In this document: positions 34,424 through 43,126 of the stretch, in pieces
Layout of the letters: each line of letters opens with the position of its first letter
Numbering within the stretch: position 1 is the stretch's first letter
Source: Stenotrophomonas maltophilia
Lineage (GTDB): Bacteria; Pseudomonadota; Gammaproteobacteria; Xanthomonadales; Xanthomonadaceae
Assembly (NCBI RefSeq): GCF_002799245.1
Contig: NZ_NEQV01000004.1
Coordinates: 473,473 to 537,472, forward strand
Length of the DNA stretch: 64,000 bases
Direction: 5' to 3'
Program-made: the position numbers and the translations under genes
The notes under the pieces: generated by a model
Databases searched by the model: none
Told to the model about the DNA's origin: nothing
What the model saw: the letters and a program-made list of their open reading frames with translations, nothing else

Positions 34424-35122
34424 GTGAACAGCGAGGGGATGATGGCGGCAGCGGTGGCCGCCCTGGCGGGGCTGCTTGGCATGGGCAGTGCGCAGGCACA
34501 GGTACAGGTCAGTGGCAGTGCTGCACTGACCAGCGACTACGTATGGCGCGGCAGCTCGCAGAGCGACGGTGACCCGGCAGTGCAGGCTGGCGCGAAGATC
34601 TCGATCCCGTCGGGCTGGTACGCCAGCGTCTGGGGATCGAACGTCTCGTTCAAACCGGACAATGGCGCGCGCAGTGAGTTCGACCTGGTGGCGGGCTGGT
34701 CTGGCGCACTGGCACCGGACTGGGCGCTGGACGCGAACCTGACCCGTTACGTGTATCCGGGCACCGGCCGTGCGCTGGACTGGACCGAGCTCAACACCAC
34801 GCTGACCTGGAAGCAGCGCGCCTGGCTGCAGGTCGCCCATTCCAACGATGCACTGGCCGGCGGCCATCGTGGCACCTATGCGCAGCTGGGCGTGCGTGTG
34901 CCGCTGCACCCGCGCTTCCGCCTGGAAGCAGCGGTGGGCCAGTGCTGGCTGGCCACCGCGCAGGGCCCGGACTACCTGCATGGCCAGCTCAGTGCCATTG
35001 CCACGCTGGCCCCGGCATGGGAGCTGCGCGCCACCGTGCACGACACCGACACCGCGGCCAAGCGCCTGTTCCCGGGCAATGCCGGTGGGCGGTGGGAACT
35101 GGCGCTGCAGGGCAGCTTCTAG
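34424..35122 (+). CDS. TorF family putative porin
   Basis: A 232-residue outer-membrane protein of the TorF/Gcw_chp family. GTG 34424 has a GAGGAA site nine bases upstream, while the downstream ATGs at 34439 and 34442 are poorly spaced from one. The signal peptide is about residues 6-24 (MMAAAVAALAGLLGMGSAQA). The mature start QVQVSGSAALTSDYVWRGSS is the family signature (SDYVWRG). Alternating strands follow (WYASVWGSNVSF, EFDLVAGWSGALA, WLQVAHSNDALAGG, YAQLGVRVPL). It ends WELALQGSF. The substrate is unknown. Its stop overlaps that of the convergent MFS gene by four bases. Confidence 0.83.
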   Translation: MNSEGMMAAAVAALAGLLGMGSAQAQVQVSGSAALTSDYVWRGSSQSDGDPAVQAGAKISIPSGWYASVWGSNVSFKPDNGARSEFDLVAGWSGALAPDWALDANLTRYVYPGTGRALDWTELNTTLTWKQRAWLQVAHSNDALAGGHRGTYAQLGVRVPLHPRFRLEAAVGQCWLATAQGPDYLHGQLSAIATLAPAWELRATVHDTDTAAKRLFPGNAGGRWELALQGSF

Positions 35123-36312
35123 TTGGCAGCCGGGGCCTGGCGTGCGCGCAGCGCGCCGGGCAGCCACAGCAGCAGGGCCAGCAGGGCCACCGTGGTACCG
35201 GCCACGCAGACACCGGTCCAGCCGTAGCGCTGGTAGACCTGTGCAGACAGCAGCGAACCCAGCGAGCCGCCGATGAAGTAACCGGTCATGTAGCCGGCAT
35301 TGAGGCGGTTGCGTGCTGCAGGCTGCAGCGCATAGATCAGGTTCTGGTTGCTGACGTGCAGCAGCTGCGCGGCCAGGTCCAGCACCACCACGCCGACCAG
35401 CAGCGCCAGCAAGGAGTGCGTCGACAGCCCCAGCGGGAGCCACGAGAGCAGCAACAGCACCAGCGCGATGGCAGTGGCACGGCCGGTCTGGCCACGGTCG
35501 GACATGCGGCCGGCCAGACCGGCGGCCAGCGTGCCGGCCGCGCCGACCAGGCCGAACAGGCCGATGGTGGCGTCGCTGTAGGCATAAGGCGGCTGTGCCA
35601 GCAGGAACGCGAGCGGGGTCCAGAAGATCGCGAACATGGCAAAGCTGCACGCGCCCAGCAGCGTGCGCTGGCGCAGCACCGGTTCCTGCACGAACAGCAC
35701 GCCGATCGAGCGCAGCAATGCGAAATAGCCGAGACCGGCGCTGTGGTGGAATCGCGGCAGGCCGCGCTGCAATGCCAGTGCGGTCAGCACCAGGGTGCCA
35801 GCAGCGATCGCGTACACCAGGCGCCAGTCGCCCAGGCTGGAAAGCAGGCCGGCCACGGTGCGCGCCAGCAGGATGCCCAGCAGCAGGCCACTCATCAATG
35901 TGCCGACCACGCGGCCACGATGTTCCGGCGCGGCCAGCGTGGCGGCGAACGGCACCAGCACCTGGGCCACCACCGAGAACAGGCCGGTGATGGCGGTGCC
36001 CACCAGCAACCAGGTCAGCGACGGTGCGCAGGCACTGATCACCAGGCCGCCCGCCGACAGCAGGCTCATCACCACGATCAGGCGGCGGCGCTCGAACAGG
36101 TCACCCAGTGGCACCAGCAGGATCAGCCCGGCGGCATAGCTCAGCTGCGCGGCAGTGACCACCATGCCGACCTGGCCGAATGGCACGCCGAAGGCGTCGG
36201 CGATGGTATGCAGCAGCGGTTGCGCATAGTAGTTGCTGGCCACGGCCACGCCGGTAGCGATCGACATCAGCAGCACCTGCCAGCGGTGCAGAGGGGGGAG
36301 GGACGGGCTCAC
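35119..36312 (-). CDS. MFS transporter, LysR-linked
   Basis: A twelve-helix major facilitator of 397 residues from GTG 36312; an ATG at 36360 would give 413 residues. The first helix region is VLLMSIATGVAVASNYYAQPL, with the motif-A loop VPLGDLFERRRLIVVMSLLS. A duplicate loop, GRMSDRGQTGRATA, lies in the second half. NYYAQPLLHTIADAFG is typical of a drug/metabolite exporter subgroup near YgaY. The substrate is unknown. The divergent LysR-type regulator next to it (36411) is the likely controller. GTG is preferred because CTGGAA lies upstream and the first helix follows soon after. Confidence 0.85.
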   Translation of the reverse strand: MSPSLPPLHRWQVLLMSIATGVAVASNYYAQPLLHTIADAFGVPFGQVGMVVTAAQLSYAAGLILLVPLGDLFERRRLIVVMSLLSAGGLVISACAPSLTWLLVGTAITGLFSVVAQVLVPFAATLAAPEHRGRVVGTLMSGLLLGILLARTVAGLLSSLGDWRLVYAIAAGTLVLTALALQRGLPRFHHSAGLGYFALLRSIGVLFVQEPVLRQRTLLGACSFAMFAIFWTPLAFLLAQPPYAYSDATIGLFGLVGAAGTLAAGLAGRMSDRGQTGRATAIALVLLLLSWLPLGLSTHSLLALLVGVVVLDLAAQLLHVSNQNLIYALQPAARNRLNAGYMTGYFIGGSLGSLLSAQVYQRYGWTGVCVAGTTVALLALLLWLPGALRARQAPAAN

Positions 36313-36361
36313 GCGGTGTTCCAGGAAGCGGGGTGCACAGTGTCCGCCTGCTGCAGTCATG

Positions 36362-36386
36362 ATGGAAATGAATCATCATCATCCAT
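36362..36386. promoter_or_regulatory. Candidate LysR-type operator between the divergent MFS and LysR genes
   Basis: ATGGA at 36362-36366 and its inverse TCCAT at 36382-36386 flank a near-palindromic ATGAATCAT. The position, just upstream of the LysR start, is typical for autoregulated LysR binding sites. Confidence 0.35.
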
Positions 36387-36410
36387 GCCATCTGAAAACA
36401 AGATAGTTGG

Positions 36411-37298
36411 ATGAACCTCAAACAGCTCGAGTTCGCCGTGGCGCTGGCCGAAGAGGGCAATTTCACCCGTGCCGCCGAGCGCTGCCACGTGGTGCAGTCC
36501 GCGCTCAGTCACCAGATCGCCCATCTTGAACAGGAGCTGGGCGCCACGCTGTTCGAGCGCCTGCCGCGCCAGGTGCGGGCGACCGCCGCCGGCGAGGCGT
36601 TGCTGGTACACGCACGCCAGGTGCTGGCCAGCCTGCGCCATCTTCGCGCCGACGTGGCCGCCGTCAGTGGCGAGGTGCGTGGGCTGCTGGCCATCGGGCA
36701 GATTTCTTCGCTGACCGGCATCGACGTCGTGGCGATGCTGGCGGCTTTCCAGCAGGTGCACCCGCAGGTGGAGTTCCAGTTGCGCGTGGACAAGAGCGAG
36801 GACCTGATCGCGCAGGTACAGTCGCGCGCGCTGGATGTGGCGCTGGTTGGGCTGGCGCCTTCTGCGGCGCTGGACGGCGTCTGCCACCAGATGCTGCAGG
36901 AGGAGGATCTGGTGGCGGTACTGGCGCCATCGCACCGGCTGGCCGGGCGCAAGCGGCTGCCATTGACCGCACTGCAGGATGAAGCGCTGGTCGACTTCCC
37001 GCGCGGCACCGGTGCGCGCCGGCAGACCGACGATGCCTTCGCCGCCGCCGGGCTGCCACACACGGTGCGCTTCGAGGTCAATCTGATGGAACTGGTCGAG
37101 CGCTTTGTCCGCCATGGGTTGGCGGTCGGCATCGTGCCGGTGTTGATCGCCGAAGGCTTCCAGGGCGTGGTTCAGATTCCCCTGCAGCCAACCCCGACCC
37201 GGCGCGTGCACCTGGTCTGGCAGCGGCTGCCGACACCGGCGGCACGGGCGTTCGTCGAGGCCGTGCTCAGCCGCGCAGGCGCAGGCTCAGGCCCTTGA
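36411..37298 (+). CDS. LysR family transcriptional regulator
   Basis: A 295-residue regulator. The winged HTH occupies residues 1-60: LKQLEFAVALAEEGNFTRAA, then VVQSALSHQIAHLEQELG, LFERLPRQ. A linker helix (RATAAGEALLVHARQVLASL) joins it to a two-lobed effector domain (LLAIGQISSLTGIDVVAMLA, EDLVAVLAPSHRLAGR, VDFPRGTGARRQTDDAF). The inducer is unknown. It diverges from the MFS gene, the arrangement expected for a regulator of an efflux or uptake pump. Its 3' end overlaps the convergent yehS gene by 32 bases. Confidence 0.93.
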   Translation: MNLKQLEFAVALAEEGNFTRAAERCHVVQSALSHQIAHLEQELGATLFERLPRQVRATAAGEALLVHARQVLASLRHLRADVAAVSGEVRGLLAIGQISSLTGIDVVAMLAAFQQVHPQVEFQLRVDKSEDLIAQVQSRALDVALVGLAPSAALDGVCHQMLQEEDLVAVLAPSHRLAGRKRLPLTALQDEALVDFPRGTGARRQTDDAFAAAGLPHTVRFEVNLMELVERFVRHGLAVGIVPVLIAEGFQGVVQIPLQPTPTRRVHLVWQRLPTPAARAFVEAVLSRAGAGSGP

Positions 37299-37734
37299 GG
37301 AAATTGCGCAGCATCTGGTCCAGGCAACGCCGGTAATTGGTGTGCCCGGGTTGGCGGAACAGCGCGCCCACTTCCGACTTGGACACGTTGAAACCGGCGC
37401 TGGCGAAGATCTCCATCAGATCGACGTCGCGCAGCTGGAAGGCGACGCGCAGTTTCTTCAGCACCAGGTTGTTGTCGATGCGGGTTTCCACCGCACGCTG
37501 CGGCTGGCTCTCGTCGCGACCGCGCAGGTGCACGATCAGGCCGTCGAGGAAGTGGGCCAGCGCGCTGTCGTTCATCGCCTCGAAACCGGCTTCGTCCTCG
37601 CGGCGCAGCCAGGCCTTCACCTGCTCGGTATCCACGACGAAGGCCGGATCGGCCATCTGGCACAGGGTGACCACGTGCTGGTCACCCAGGTCCAGGGAGT
37701 AGCGCACGCTGCGCAGGACATCATTGTTGATCAT
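37267..37734 (-). CDS. yehS: DUF1456 family protein (YehS)
   Basis: A 155-residue soluble protein. It opens MINNDVLRSVRYSLDL, the fixed start of the YehS family, and contains two DUF1456 repeats. The second begins at about residue 85 (RIDNNLVLKKLRVAFQLRD). NVSKSEVGALFRQPGHTNYR and CLDQMLRNFLKGL complete the domain. The family resembles a duplicated helical regulator-like fold but has no known function. It overlaps the LysR gene tail-to-tail. The GGGGTCAGATCCC-class repeat lies just upstream of its start. Confidence 0.9.
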   Translation of the reverse strand: MINNDVLRSVRYSLDLGDQHVVTLCQMADPAFVVDTEQVKAWLRREDEAGFEAMNDSALAHFLDGLIVHLRGRDESQPQRAVETRIDNNLVLKKLRVAFQLRDVDLMEIFASAGFNVSKSEVGALFRQPGHTNYRRCLDQMLRNFLKGLSLRLRG

Positions 37735-37764
37735 GGCCCAATTGTACCGGTCACCCCGACAGGT

Positions 37765-37803
37765 GGGGTCAGATCCCTTCCCCCGGCAACGGGACCTGAC
37801 CCC
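37765..37803. repeat. REP-like palindrome of the GGGGTCAGATCCC class (degenerate)
   Basis: GGGGTCAGATCCC (37765-37777) pairs with GGGACCTGACCCC (37791-37803) with one mismatch and a longer loop than the copies at 9963 and 13230. It lies between the divergent yehS and ydfG starts. Confidence 0.7.
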
Positions 37804-37883
37804 GGTTCTGGCCGATCCGGCAACACGGGTGCTGTCAGACGGTGCCAGAATGGGGGTCTGGTTTTTCCCCCTGGAGTTGCCTG

Positions 37884-38636
37884 ATGACCCGCACTGTCCT
37901 GATTACCGGCGCCACGTCCGGCTTCGGCGCCGCCGCCGTTCACCGCTTCGCCCAGGCCGGCTGGAAGGTGATCGCTACCGGCCGCCGCGGCGAACGCCTG
38001 CAGCCGTTGGTCGAGCGCTACGGCAAGGACGTGGTGCACGCCGCCGCCTTCGACATCCGCGATCCGGTGGCGATGGAGGCGGCCCTGCTGGCGCTGCCGC
38101 CTGCCTTCGGCGAGATCGATCTGCTGGTCAACAACGCCGGCCTGGCACAGGGCACCGCACCGGCACAGGGCGCCAAGCTGTCGGACTGGACCACGATGAT
38201 CGACACCAACATCACCGCGCTGGTGACCCTGACCCATCGCCTGCTGCCGCAGCTGGTAGAGCGCAAGGGCGCGATCATCAACATTTCGTCGGTGGCCGGT
38301 GTCTACCCGTACCCGGGCGGCAATGCCTACGGTGGCACCAAGGCCTTCGTCAGCCAGTTCTCATTGGGCCTGCGCTCGGACCTGCACGGTACCGGCGTGC
38401 GCGTGACCACGATCGAGCCGGGCATGGCCGAGACCGAATTCACCGTGGTCCGCACCCACGGTGACCAGAATGCGTCGGACAAGCTGTACAGCGGTGCCAA
38501 CCCGATGACCGCCGAGGACATCGCCGAACAGATCTTCTGGGTGGCCACGCTGCCGCCGCACCTGAACATCAACCGCCTGGAGCTGATGCCGGTCAGCCAG
38601 TCGTTTGCCGGTTTCCAGGTCGCCCGCGAGGGCTGA
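37884..38636 (+). CDS. ydfG: NADP-dependent 3-hydroxy acid dehydrogenase (SDR)
   Basis: A 250-residue short-chain dehydrogenase. It shows the Rossmann motif ITGATSGFGAAAV (TGxxxGxG, about 8-18), NADP-preferring ATGRRGERL, and NNAGLAQG. The catalytic Ser (INISSVAGVYPYPGG) and Tyr-x3-Lys (AYGGTKAF) are present. It matches YdfG along the whole length, including the C-terminal HLNINRLELMPVSQSFAGFQ. YdfG oxidises 3-hydroxy acids such as serine and 3-hydroxypropionate with NADP+, and is a known malonic semialdehyde reductase. ATG at 37884 has TGGAG about eight bases upstream, and the alternative at 37842 lacks one. It is monocistronic. Confidence 0.93.
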   Translation: MTRTVLITGATSGFGAAAVHRFAQAGWKVIATGRRGERLQPLVERYGKDVVHAAAFDIRDPVAMEAALLALPPAFGEIDLLVNNAGLAQGTAPAQGAKLSDWTTMIDTNITALVTLTHRLLPQLVERKGAIINISSVAGVYPYPGGNAYGGTKAFVSQFSLGLRSDLHGTGVRVTTIEPGMAETEFTVVRTHGDQNASDKLYSGANPMTAEDIAEQIFWVATLPPHLNINRLELMPVSQSFAGFQVAREG

Positions 38637-38667
38637 CCTGCGCCGTGCCGTTTGTCGTGTGTGCTTT

Positions 38668-38726
38668 GTAGAGCCGTGCCCATGCCCGGCTTCGTCTGGA
38701 TTCAGCCGAGCATGGCTCGGCTCTAC
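38668..38726. repeat. SMAG-like repeat pair
   Basis: GTAGAGCCGTGCCCATGCCC at 38668 onward and the inverse copy AGCCGAGCATGGCTCGGCTC-TAC at 38704-38726 are two oppositely oriented units. They lie before the shared terminator of ydfG and the SPOR gene. Confidence 0.75.
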
Positions 38727-38732
38727 AGAAAC

Positions 38733-38761
38733 AAAAAAGCCGGGCAGTGCCCGGCTTTTTC
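38733..38761. terminator. Bidirectional terminator between ydfG and the SPOR gene
   Basis: GCCGGGC-AGT-GCCCGGC is a perfect hairpin with an A-run (AAAAAA) on the left and TTTTT on the right, so it can terminate both convergent genes. Confidence 0.9.
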
Positions 38762-38767
38762 AATGGT

Positions 38768-39676
38768 TCATTGTGCCTTGATCGCCATTGCCTGCAGGCC
38801 AGTGCCATCCAGCTTCTGTTTGGCTTCGGACAGTTCGCCGGCGCTGCCATACGGCCCCATGCGCACGCGATACACGGTCTTGCCGTTGATCTGCGCCGAC
38901 TCCACGCGTGCCGCCAGGCCCATCATGGCCAGCTTGGCCTTGGTGGCTTCGGCGTCGCCGGAAGCACCGAAGGCACCTGCCTGCAGGATGTAGCGGGCGT
39001 TGTCGGCAGCTGCCGGTGCAGCGGCGGCGGCCGGCGTCGCAGATGCGACGGGCGCGGTTTCCGCGCGCGTCGCCGGGGTGGCGGCCGCCGTGCTGGTCGA
39101 CGCAGGGGCGGTGCTGGCCGACGCGGATGCCGCGGCCGGGCGCTCGCTCAGCGGTGCCGGCAGCGGACGGTTGGTTGCGGTTACCGGTGCGGTGCTTGCG
39201 ACGCTGGCCGTTGCAGCCGGTGCCGGCGTGGCCGTGCTCGCCGGCGGTACCGGCTTGCCCTCCAGCGCGGCCTGCGCGCGTGACGCTTCGGCCTTGGCCC
39301 GGCGCTGGTCCTCGGCGCGCGCGCTGGCGGCCAGTTCAGCGTCGGACATTTCCACTTCCTTGCCCGGCAGCAGGGTGTAGAAGTCGTACTGCGTCGCGGC
39401 GGGCTTCTCTGGTTCGGCCGGCTTCGGCGTGGCCGGCTGCGCGGCCGGCTGGCTGCCGACATCGCTGTCGGCATCAGCGACCGGGGCCGGCTGCGCGTTC
39501 GGGTTCGGTTGCGGACCGGCGCGCAGGAAGCCGTCGCCTTCGCCCTTGAACAGGTTCGGCGCCGCCAGGAACACCACGGCGGCGATCGCCACACCGGCCA
39601 CCAGCCACACCCATCCGGGTGTGCCCTGGCTGCTGCTGTTGCGTCGTGCCTGGGTTTTGCCGCGTCGTGCTGCCAT
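38768..39676 (-). CDS. SPOR-domain cell-division-associated membrane protein
   Basis: A 302-residue bitopic protein. A basic cytoplasmic tail (MAARRGKTQARRNSSSQG) precedes one helix (WVWLVAGVAIAAVVFLAAP, about 23-41). A long Ala/Pro/Thr-rich, low-complexity linker follows. The C-terminal SPOR domain spans about residues 228-300 (RYILQAGAFGASGDAEATKA, YRVRMGPYGSAGEL). Such domains bind denuded septal glycan, so the protein is FtsN- or DedD-like. FtsN identity is not proven: the essential FtsN motif was not seen. It follows argS by 21 bases on the same strand, an arrangement shared with xanthomonads, and is probably cotranscribed. Confidence 0.88.
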   Translation of the reverse strand: MAARRGKTQARRNSSSQGTPGWVWLVAGVAIAAVVFLAAPNLFKGEGDGFLRAGPQPNPNAQPAPVADADSDVGSQPAAQPATPKPAEPEKPAATQYDFYTLLPGKEVEMSDAELAASARAEDQRRAKAEASRAQAALEGKPVPPASTATPAPAATASVASTAPVTATNRPLPAPLSERPAAASASASTAPASTSTAAATPATRAETAPVASATPAAAAAPAAADNARYILQAGAFGASGDAEATKAKLAMMGLAARVESAQINGKTVYRVRMGPYGSAGELSEAKQKLDGTGLQAMAIKAQ

Positions 39677-39697
39677 GAGTACTGCGTCTCCTGATGC

Positions 39698-41386
39698 TTA
39701 CATTTTTTCCGGGGCACTCACGCCCAGGAGTTCGAGGCCGTTGGCCAGCACCTGGCGCGCCGCGCAGGCCAGGGTCAGCTTGGCGTTGCGATCGGTGGCG
39801 TCGTCCACCAGCACCGGCGTCCCGTGATACCACGTGTGGAAGGCATGCGCCAATTCACGCAGGTACTGCGCCACCAGGTGCGGCTCCAGCGCCACGCCGG
39901 CCGCTTCCACTACTTCCGGATACCGCGAGATCTCGTTCATCAGCGCCAGCGAGGCATCGTCGGCCAGGCGGCCGAGATTGGCCAGGCCATTGCCCTGCTC
40001 GTACACCAGGCCCTTTTCCTGGGCCTGGCGCAGCAGGCTGCAGACGCGGGCGTGCGCGTACTGCACGTAGAACACCGGATTGTCGTTGCTCTGCTGGCGG
40101 GCCAGGTCGATGTCGAAGGTCAGCTGCGAATCGGGCTTGCGCGCGATCAGGAACCAGCGGGTCGCATCGCGGCCGGCCTCTTCGATCAGGTCGCGCAGGG
40201 TGAAGTAACTGCCGGCACGCTTGGACAGCTTCACTTCCTCGCCGCCACGCATGACCGTGACCATCTGGTGCAGCACGTATTCCGGCCAGCCCTGCGGGAT
40301 GCCCACTTCCATCGCCTGCAGGCCGGCGCGCACGCGCGCCAGCGAGCCATGGTGGTCGGCGCCCAGTTCGGTGATCGCGCGCTCATAGCCGCGCTGCCAC
40401 TTGGACAGGTGGTAGGCCACATCCGGCACGAAGTAGGTGAAGGTGCCGTCGGACTTGCGCATCACGCGGTCCTTGTCGTCACCGAAGTCGGTGCTGCGCA
40501 GCCACAGTGCGCCGCCTTCCTCGTAGGTGTGACCCGAGGCCTGCAGCTTGGCCACGGCCTCGGCGACCTTGCCATCGGCGTACAGCGAGCTTTCCAGGAA
40601 GTAGATGTCGAAGTCGACGCCGAACGCGGCCAGGTCCAGGTTCTGCTCGTTGCGCAGGTAAGCCACCGCGAAACGGCGGATCGCCTGCATGTCGTCCGCG
40701 TCCTTGGCGCCGACCACCAGGGTGCCTTCCAGGTCGACGCTGGCGCCGGCCATGTAGGCGCGGGCGACGTCGGCGATGTACTCGCCGCGGTAGCCGCCTT
40801 CCGGCCAGCCGTCCTGATCCGGCGCAATGCCCTTCACGCGGGCCTGCACCGACAGCGCCAGGTTCTCGATCTGCACGCCGGCGTCGTTGTAGTAGAACTC
40901 GCGCTTGGCGTTCCAGCCGTTGGCATCGAGCACGCGGGCCACGCAGTCGCCGATGGCCGCCGCGCGGCCATGGCCGACATGCAGCGGGCCGGTCGGGTTG
41001 GCCGACACGTACTCCACGCCCACCGTGCGGCCATTGCCGGACAGGTTGCGGCCGTAGTCGTGGGCTTCCTTGATGACCGAGGCGGTTTCGCGCTGGTACG
41101 CGGCCGGAGCCAGGTGGAAGTTGATGAAGCCGGGGCCGGCGATCTCGACCTTGCTGACGTCCTCGCTGCGCGGCAGCGCCTCGACCAGCGCCTGTGCCAG
41201 TGCGCGCGGATTGCTGCGCGCGGCCTTGGCCAGCAGCATCGCGGCGTTGGTGGCGAAGTCGCCGTGGTCACGGGTCTTCGGGCGCTCGACCACGAAGTCC
41301 GGCGGCAGGGAGTCGGCGGGCAGGGTGCCATTGGCGCGCAAGGCTTCGATGCCTTGGCTGATCAGGGCGCGGAGGAGATTTTTCAC
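39698..41386 (-). CDS. argS: Arginyl-tRNA synthetase
   Basis: A 562-residue class I synthetase that charges tRNA-Arg. It starts at GTG 41386 ([14 protein letters not shown]); the upstream in-frame ATG at 41461 gives a poor leader, while the Add-1 tRNA-recognition domain starts here. Landmarks are [20 protein letters not shown], with HVGH the HIGH signature. In place of a canonical KMSKS it has [16 protein letters not shown], as in many ArgRS. The C-terminal DALR domain follows ([32 protein letters not shown]). All domains are present and the length is normal. It lies 113 bases beyond the radC stop and 21 before the SPOR gene. Confidence 0.95.
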   Translation of the reverse strand: MKNLLRALISQGIEALRANGTLPADSLPPDFVVERPKTRDHGDFATNAAMLLAKAARSNPRALAQALVEALPRSEDVSKVEIAGPGFINFHLAPAAYQRETASVIKEAHDYGRNLSGNGRTVGVEYVSANPTGPLHVGHGRAAAIGDCVARVLDANGWNAKREFYYNDAGVQIENLALSVQARVKGIAPDQDGWPEGGYRGEYIADVARAYMAGASVDLEGTLVVGAKDADDMQAIRRFAVAYLRNEQNLDLAAFGVDFDIYFLESSLYADGKVAEAVAKLQASGHTYEEGGALWLRSTDFGDDKDRVMRKSDGTFTYFVPDVAYHLSKWQRGYERAITELGADHHGSLARVRAGLQAMEVGIPQGWPEYVLHQMVTVMRGGEEVKLSKRAGSYFTLRDLIEEAGRDATRWFLIARKPDSQLTFDIDLARQQSNDNPVFYVQYAHARVCSLLRQAQEKGLVYEQGNGLANLGRLADDASLALMNEISRYPEVVEAAGVALEPHLVAQYLRELAHAFHTWYHGTPVLVDDATDRNAKLTLACAARQVLANGLELLGVSAPEKM

Positions 41387-41499
41387 GAGGCCTGCTGTGA
41401 GAATGAGCGGCGGAATCGCCCATTTTAGCGCAGATACCCGCGACCACGCTGACCAGAACATGCCTGTGGGGCCACCTGCCCGCCCGCGGCCGCGGCCGC

Positions 41500-42204
41500 T
41501 CAGCCGAACAGGCGTGGCTGGGGCTGGGCCAGCAGGCCCCGTTCAGCAAACGAAACAGGGCGACCCTCGCCGACCACGAAGTGGTCCAGCAGGCGCACGT
41601 CCACCAGCGCCAATGCCTGCTGCAGTTCGTCGGTGATGCGGGTGTCGGCGCTGGAGGGCTCCGGGTCGCCGGAGGGGTGATTGTGGCTGAGGATCACGGC
41701 TGCTGCATTGTGCAGCAGGGCGCGCCGCACCACCTCGCGGGGATAGACCGGGGCGGCATTGATGGTGCCCTGGAACAGCTCCTCGCAGGCGATCAGGCGG
41801 TGGCGGTTGTCCAGGAACAGTGCCATGAAGATCTCGCGGGCCTGGCCGCGCAGGCGGTGCTGCAGGTAGCGGCCGACCGCGACCGGGTTGTTGCCGACCG
41901 CCTCGCCCTGCTGAAGCTCGGCGGCCAGGTAGCGATGGGCCAGCTCCAGCCCGGCGGCCAGTGCACAGCTTCGTGCCGGGCCCAGCCCGGGCAAACGGGC
42001 CAGCTCGCGGGCCGGGCGGTCCAGCAGCACGCGCAGGGGGCCATGCGCCCGCAGCAGGTCGCGTGCGGTCTGCACCGCGTCGCGTCCACCGAAGCCCGAG
42101 CCGAGGAACAGCGCCAGCAGCTCGGCGTCGGACAGCGTGGCGGGGCCGCGCGCGATCAGCTTCTCGCGGGGACGTTCCTGTTCGGGCCAGTCATGGATGG
42201 GCAT
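41500..42204 (-). CDS. radC: RadC/YsxA family JAB-domain protein
   Basis: A 234-residue RadC-family protein from ATG 42204. The N-terminal helix-hairpin-helix part ([51 protein letters not shown]) precedes the JAB/MPN-type domain. The metal-binding JAMM residues are seen in [16 protein letters not shown]. RadC was named for a supposed DNA-repair role that has not been confirmed. The domain is related to metalloproteases without a proven substrate. It lies upstream of argS on the same strand and downstream of an orphan response regulator. Confidence 0.9.
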   Translation of the reverse strand: MPIHDWPEQERPREKLIARGPATLSDAELLALFLGSGFGGRDAVQTARDLLRAHGPLRVLLDRPARELARLPGLGPARSCALAAGLELAHRYLAAELQQGEAVGNNPVAVGRYLQHRLRGQAREIFMALFLDNRHRLIACEELFQGTINAAPVYPREVVRRALLHNAAAVILSHNHPSGDPEPSSADTRITDELQQALALVDVRLLDHFVVGEGRPVSFAERGLLAQPQPRLFG

Positions 42205-42274
42205 GCCTGCATCATCGCCAGTGCGGGCGATCCGGCCCATCAGGGCAGGGCGCACGTCCGGGTCAGCCGTTGCC

Positions 42275-42901
42275 TCAGACGCGTCGCGACTGCAGATAGG
42301 CGAACAGCTCCTGATTGTTCTGCAGCCCCAGCTTGCGCTTGGCCTCGGCCTTCTGCCGGCTGATCGTCTTCGGGCTGCGGCCGCAGTGGGCGGCGATGGC
42401 GTTCACCTTCAGCCCTGCGGCCAACAGGTCCAGCACTTGCTGCTCGCGGGCCGACAACGCCGCCGGTTCACGCGCGAGCATCAGGTCGCGCGCCTGCAGG
42501 TGGTGGCGCAGCTGCTGCGAGATGAACACCTGCCCGGCCATGGCCGCGTTCAAGGCCTGTGGCAGCTCGCCGAAACCGGCGCACTTGTCGACCAGGCCGC
42601 TGACGCCGTCACGCAGCAGGCCATCGAGCAGGCCGGGGTGGCGGGCACCGGTAAGCACCACGACGGGCATACCCGGATGGCGTGCGCGCAGTTCAGCGAT
42701 CAATTCCGGGCCATCCGGGCCGGTGCCTGGCATGGAGAGGTCGGTCAGCACTGCGTCGCAACCGTGGTGCTCGACCAGCTGCAGCAGCTGGGCACCGTCG
42801 CGCGCGCTGCAGACGACCTCCATCAGGTGGGTCTGCAGCACGATGCGGATGCCGTGCAGGACGACGGGATGGTCGTCGGCGATGATGATGCGCGGGTGCA
42901 C
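42275..42901 (-). CDS. Orphan LuxR-type response regulator
   Basis: A 208-residue response regulator from GTG 42901, with a GAGGA Shine-Dalgarno seven bases upstream. The receiver contains the acidic pair ([12 protein letters not shown]), Asp54 in [11 protein letters not shown], and TGAR and [11 protein letters not shown] at the Thr and Lys positions. The C-terminal HTH is [20 protein letters not shown] and [20 protein letters not shown], typical of NarL/RcsB-like proteins. No histidine kinase gene is adjacent, so it is an orphan in this window. It is divergent from coaBC and upstream of radC on the same strand (70-base gap). Confidence 0.88.
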   Translation of the reverse strand: MHPRIIIADDHPVVLHGIRIVLQTHLMEVVCSARDGAQLLQLVEHHGCDAVLTDLSMPGTGPDGPELIAELRARHPGMPVVVLTGARHPGLLDGLLRDGVSGLVDKCAGFGELPQALNAAMAGQVFISQQLRHHLQARDLMLAREPAALSAREQQVLDLLAAGLKVNAIAAHCGRSPKTISRQKAEAKRKLGLQNNQELFAYLQSRRV

Positions 42902-43126
42902 GCGGAATCCTCGAAAAGCGGAGCGGCACACCTACGGTGGCCACTGACGATTCTGCAAACCTGACCGGGCTACTGGTATAGGAAAGTTCCGAATCGCGGC
43001 GGCTTGAACCTGGAAGCGCCGCGGTGCAAGTCCCATCTGCTGATAGCCGCCGGCTATGTGCGACGTGTACCGGGACATTACCGACCATCGGGTAAGCTAA
43101 TGCCCTCGTTTGCACAGGAATTCCAG

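Noticed and set aside
42950..43100. tRNA or small structured RNA upstream of coaBC
   Set aside because: GTGCAAGTCCC resembles a T-arm, but no acceptor or anticodon stems can be drawn around it.
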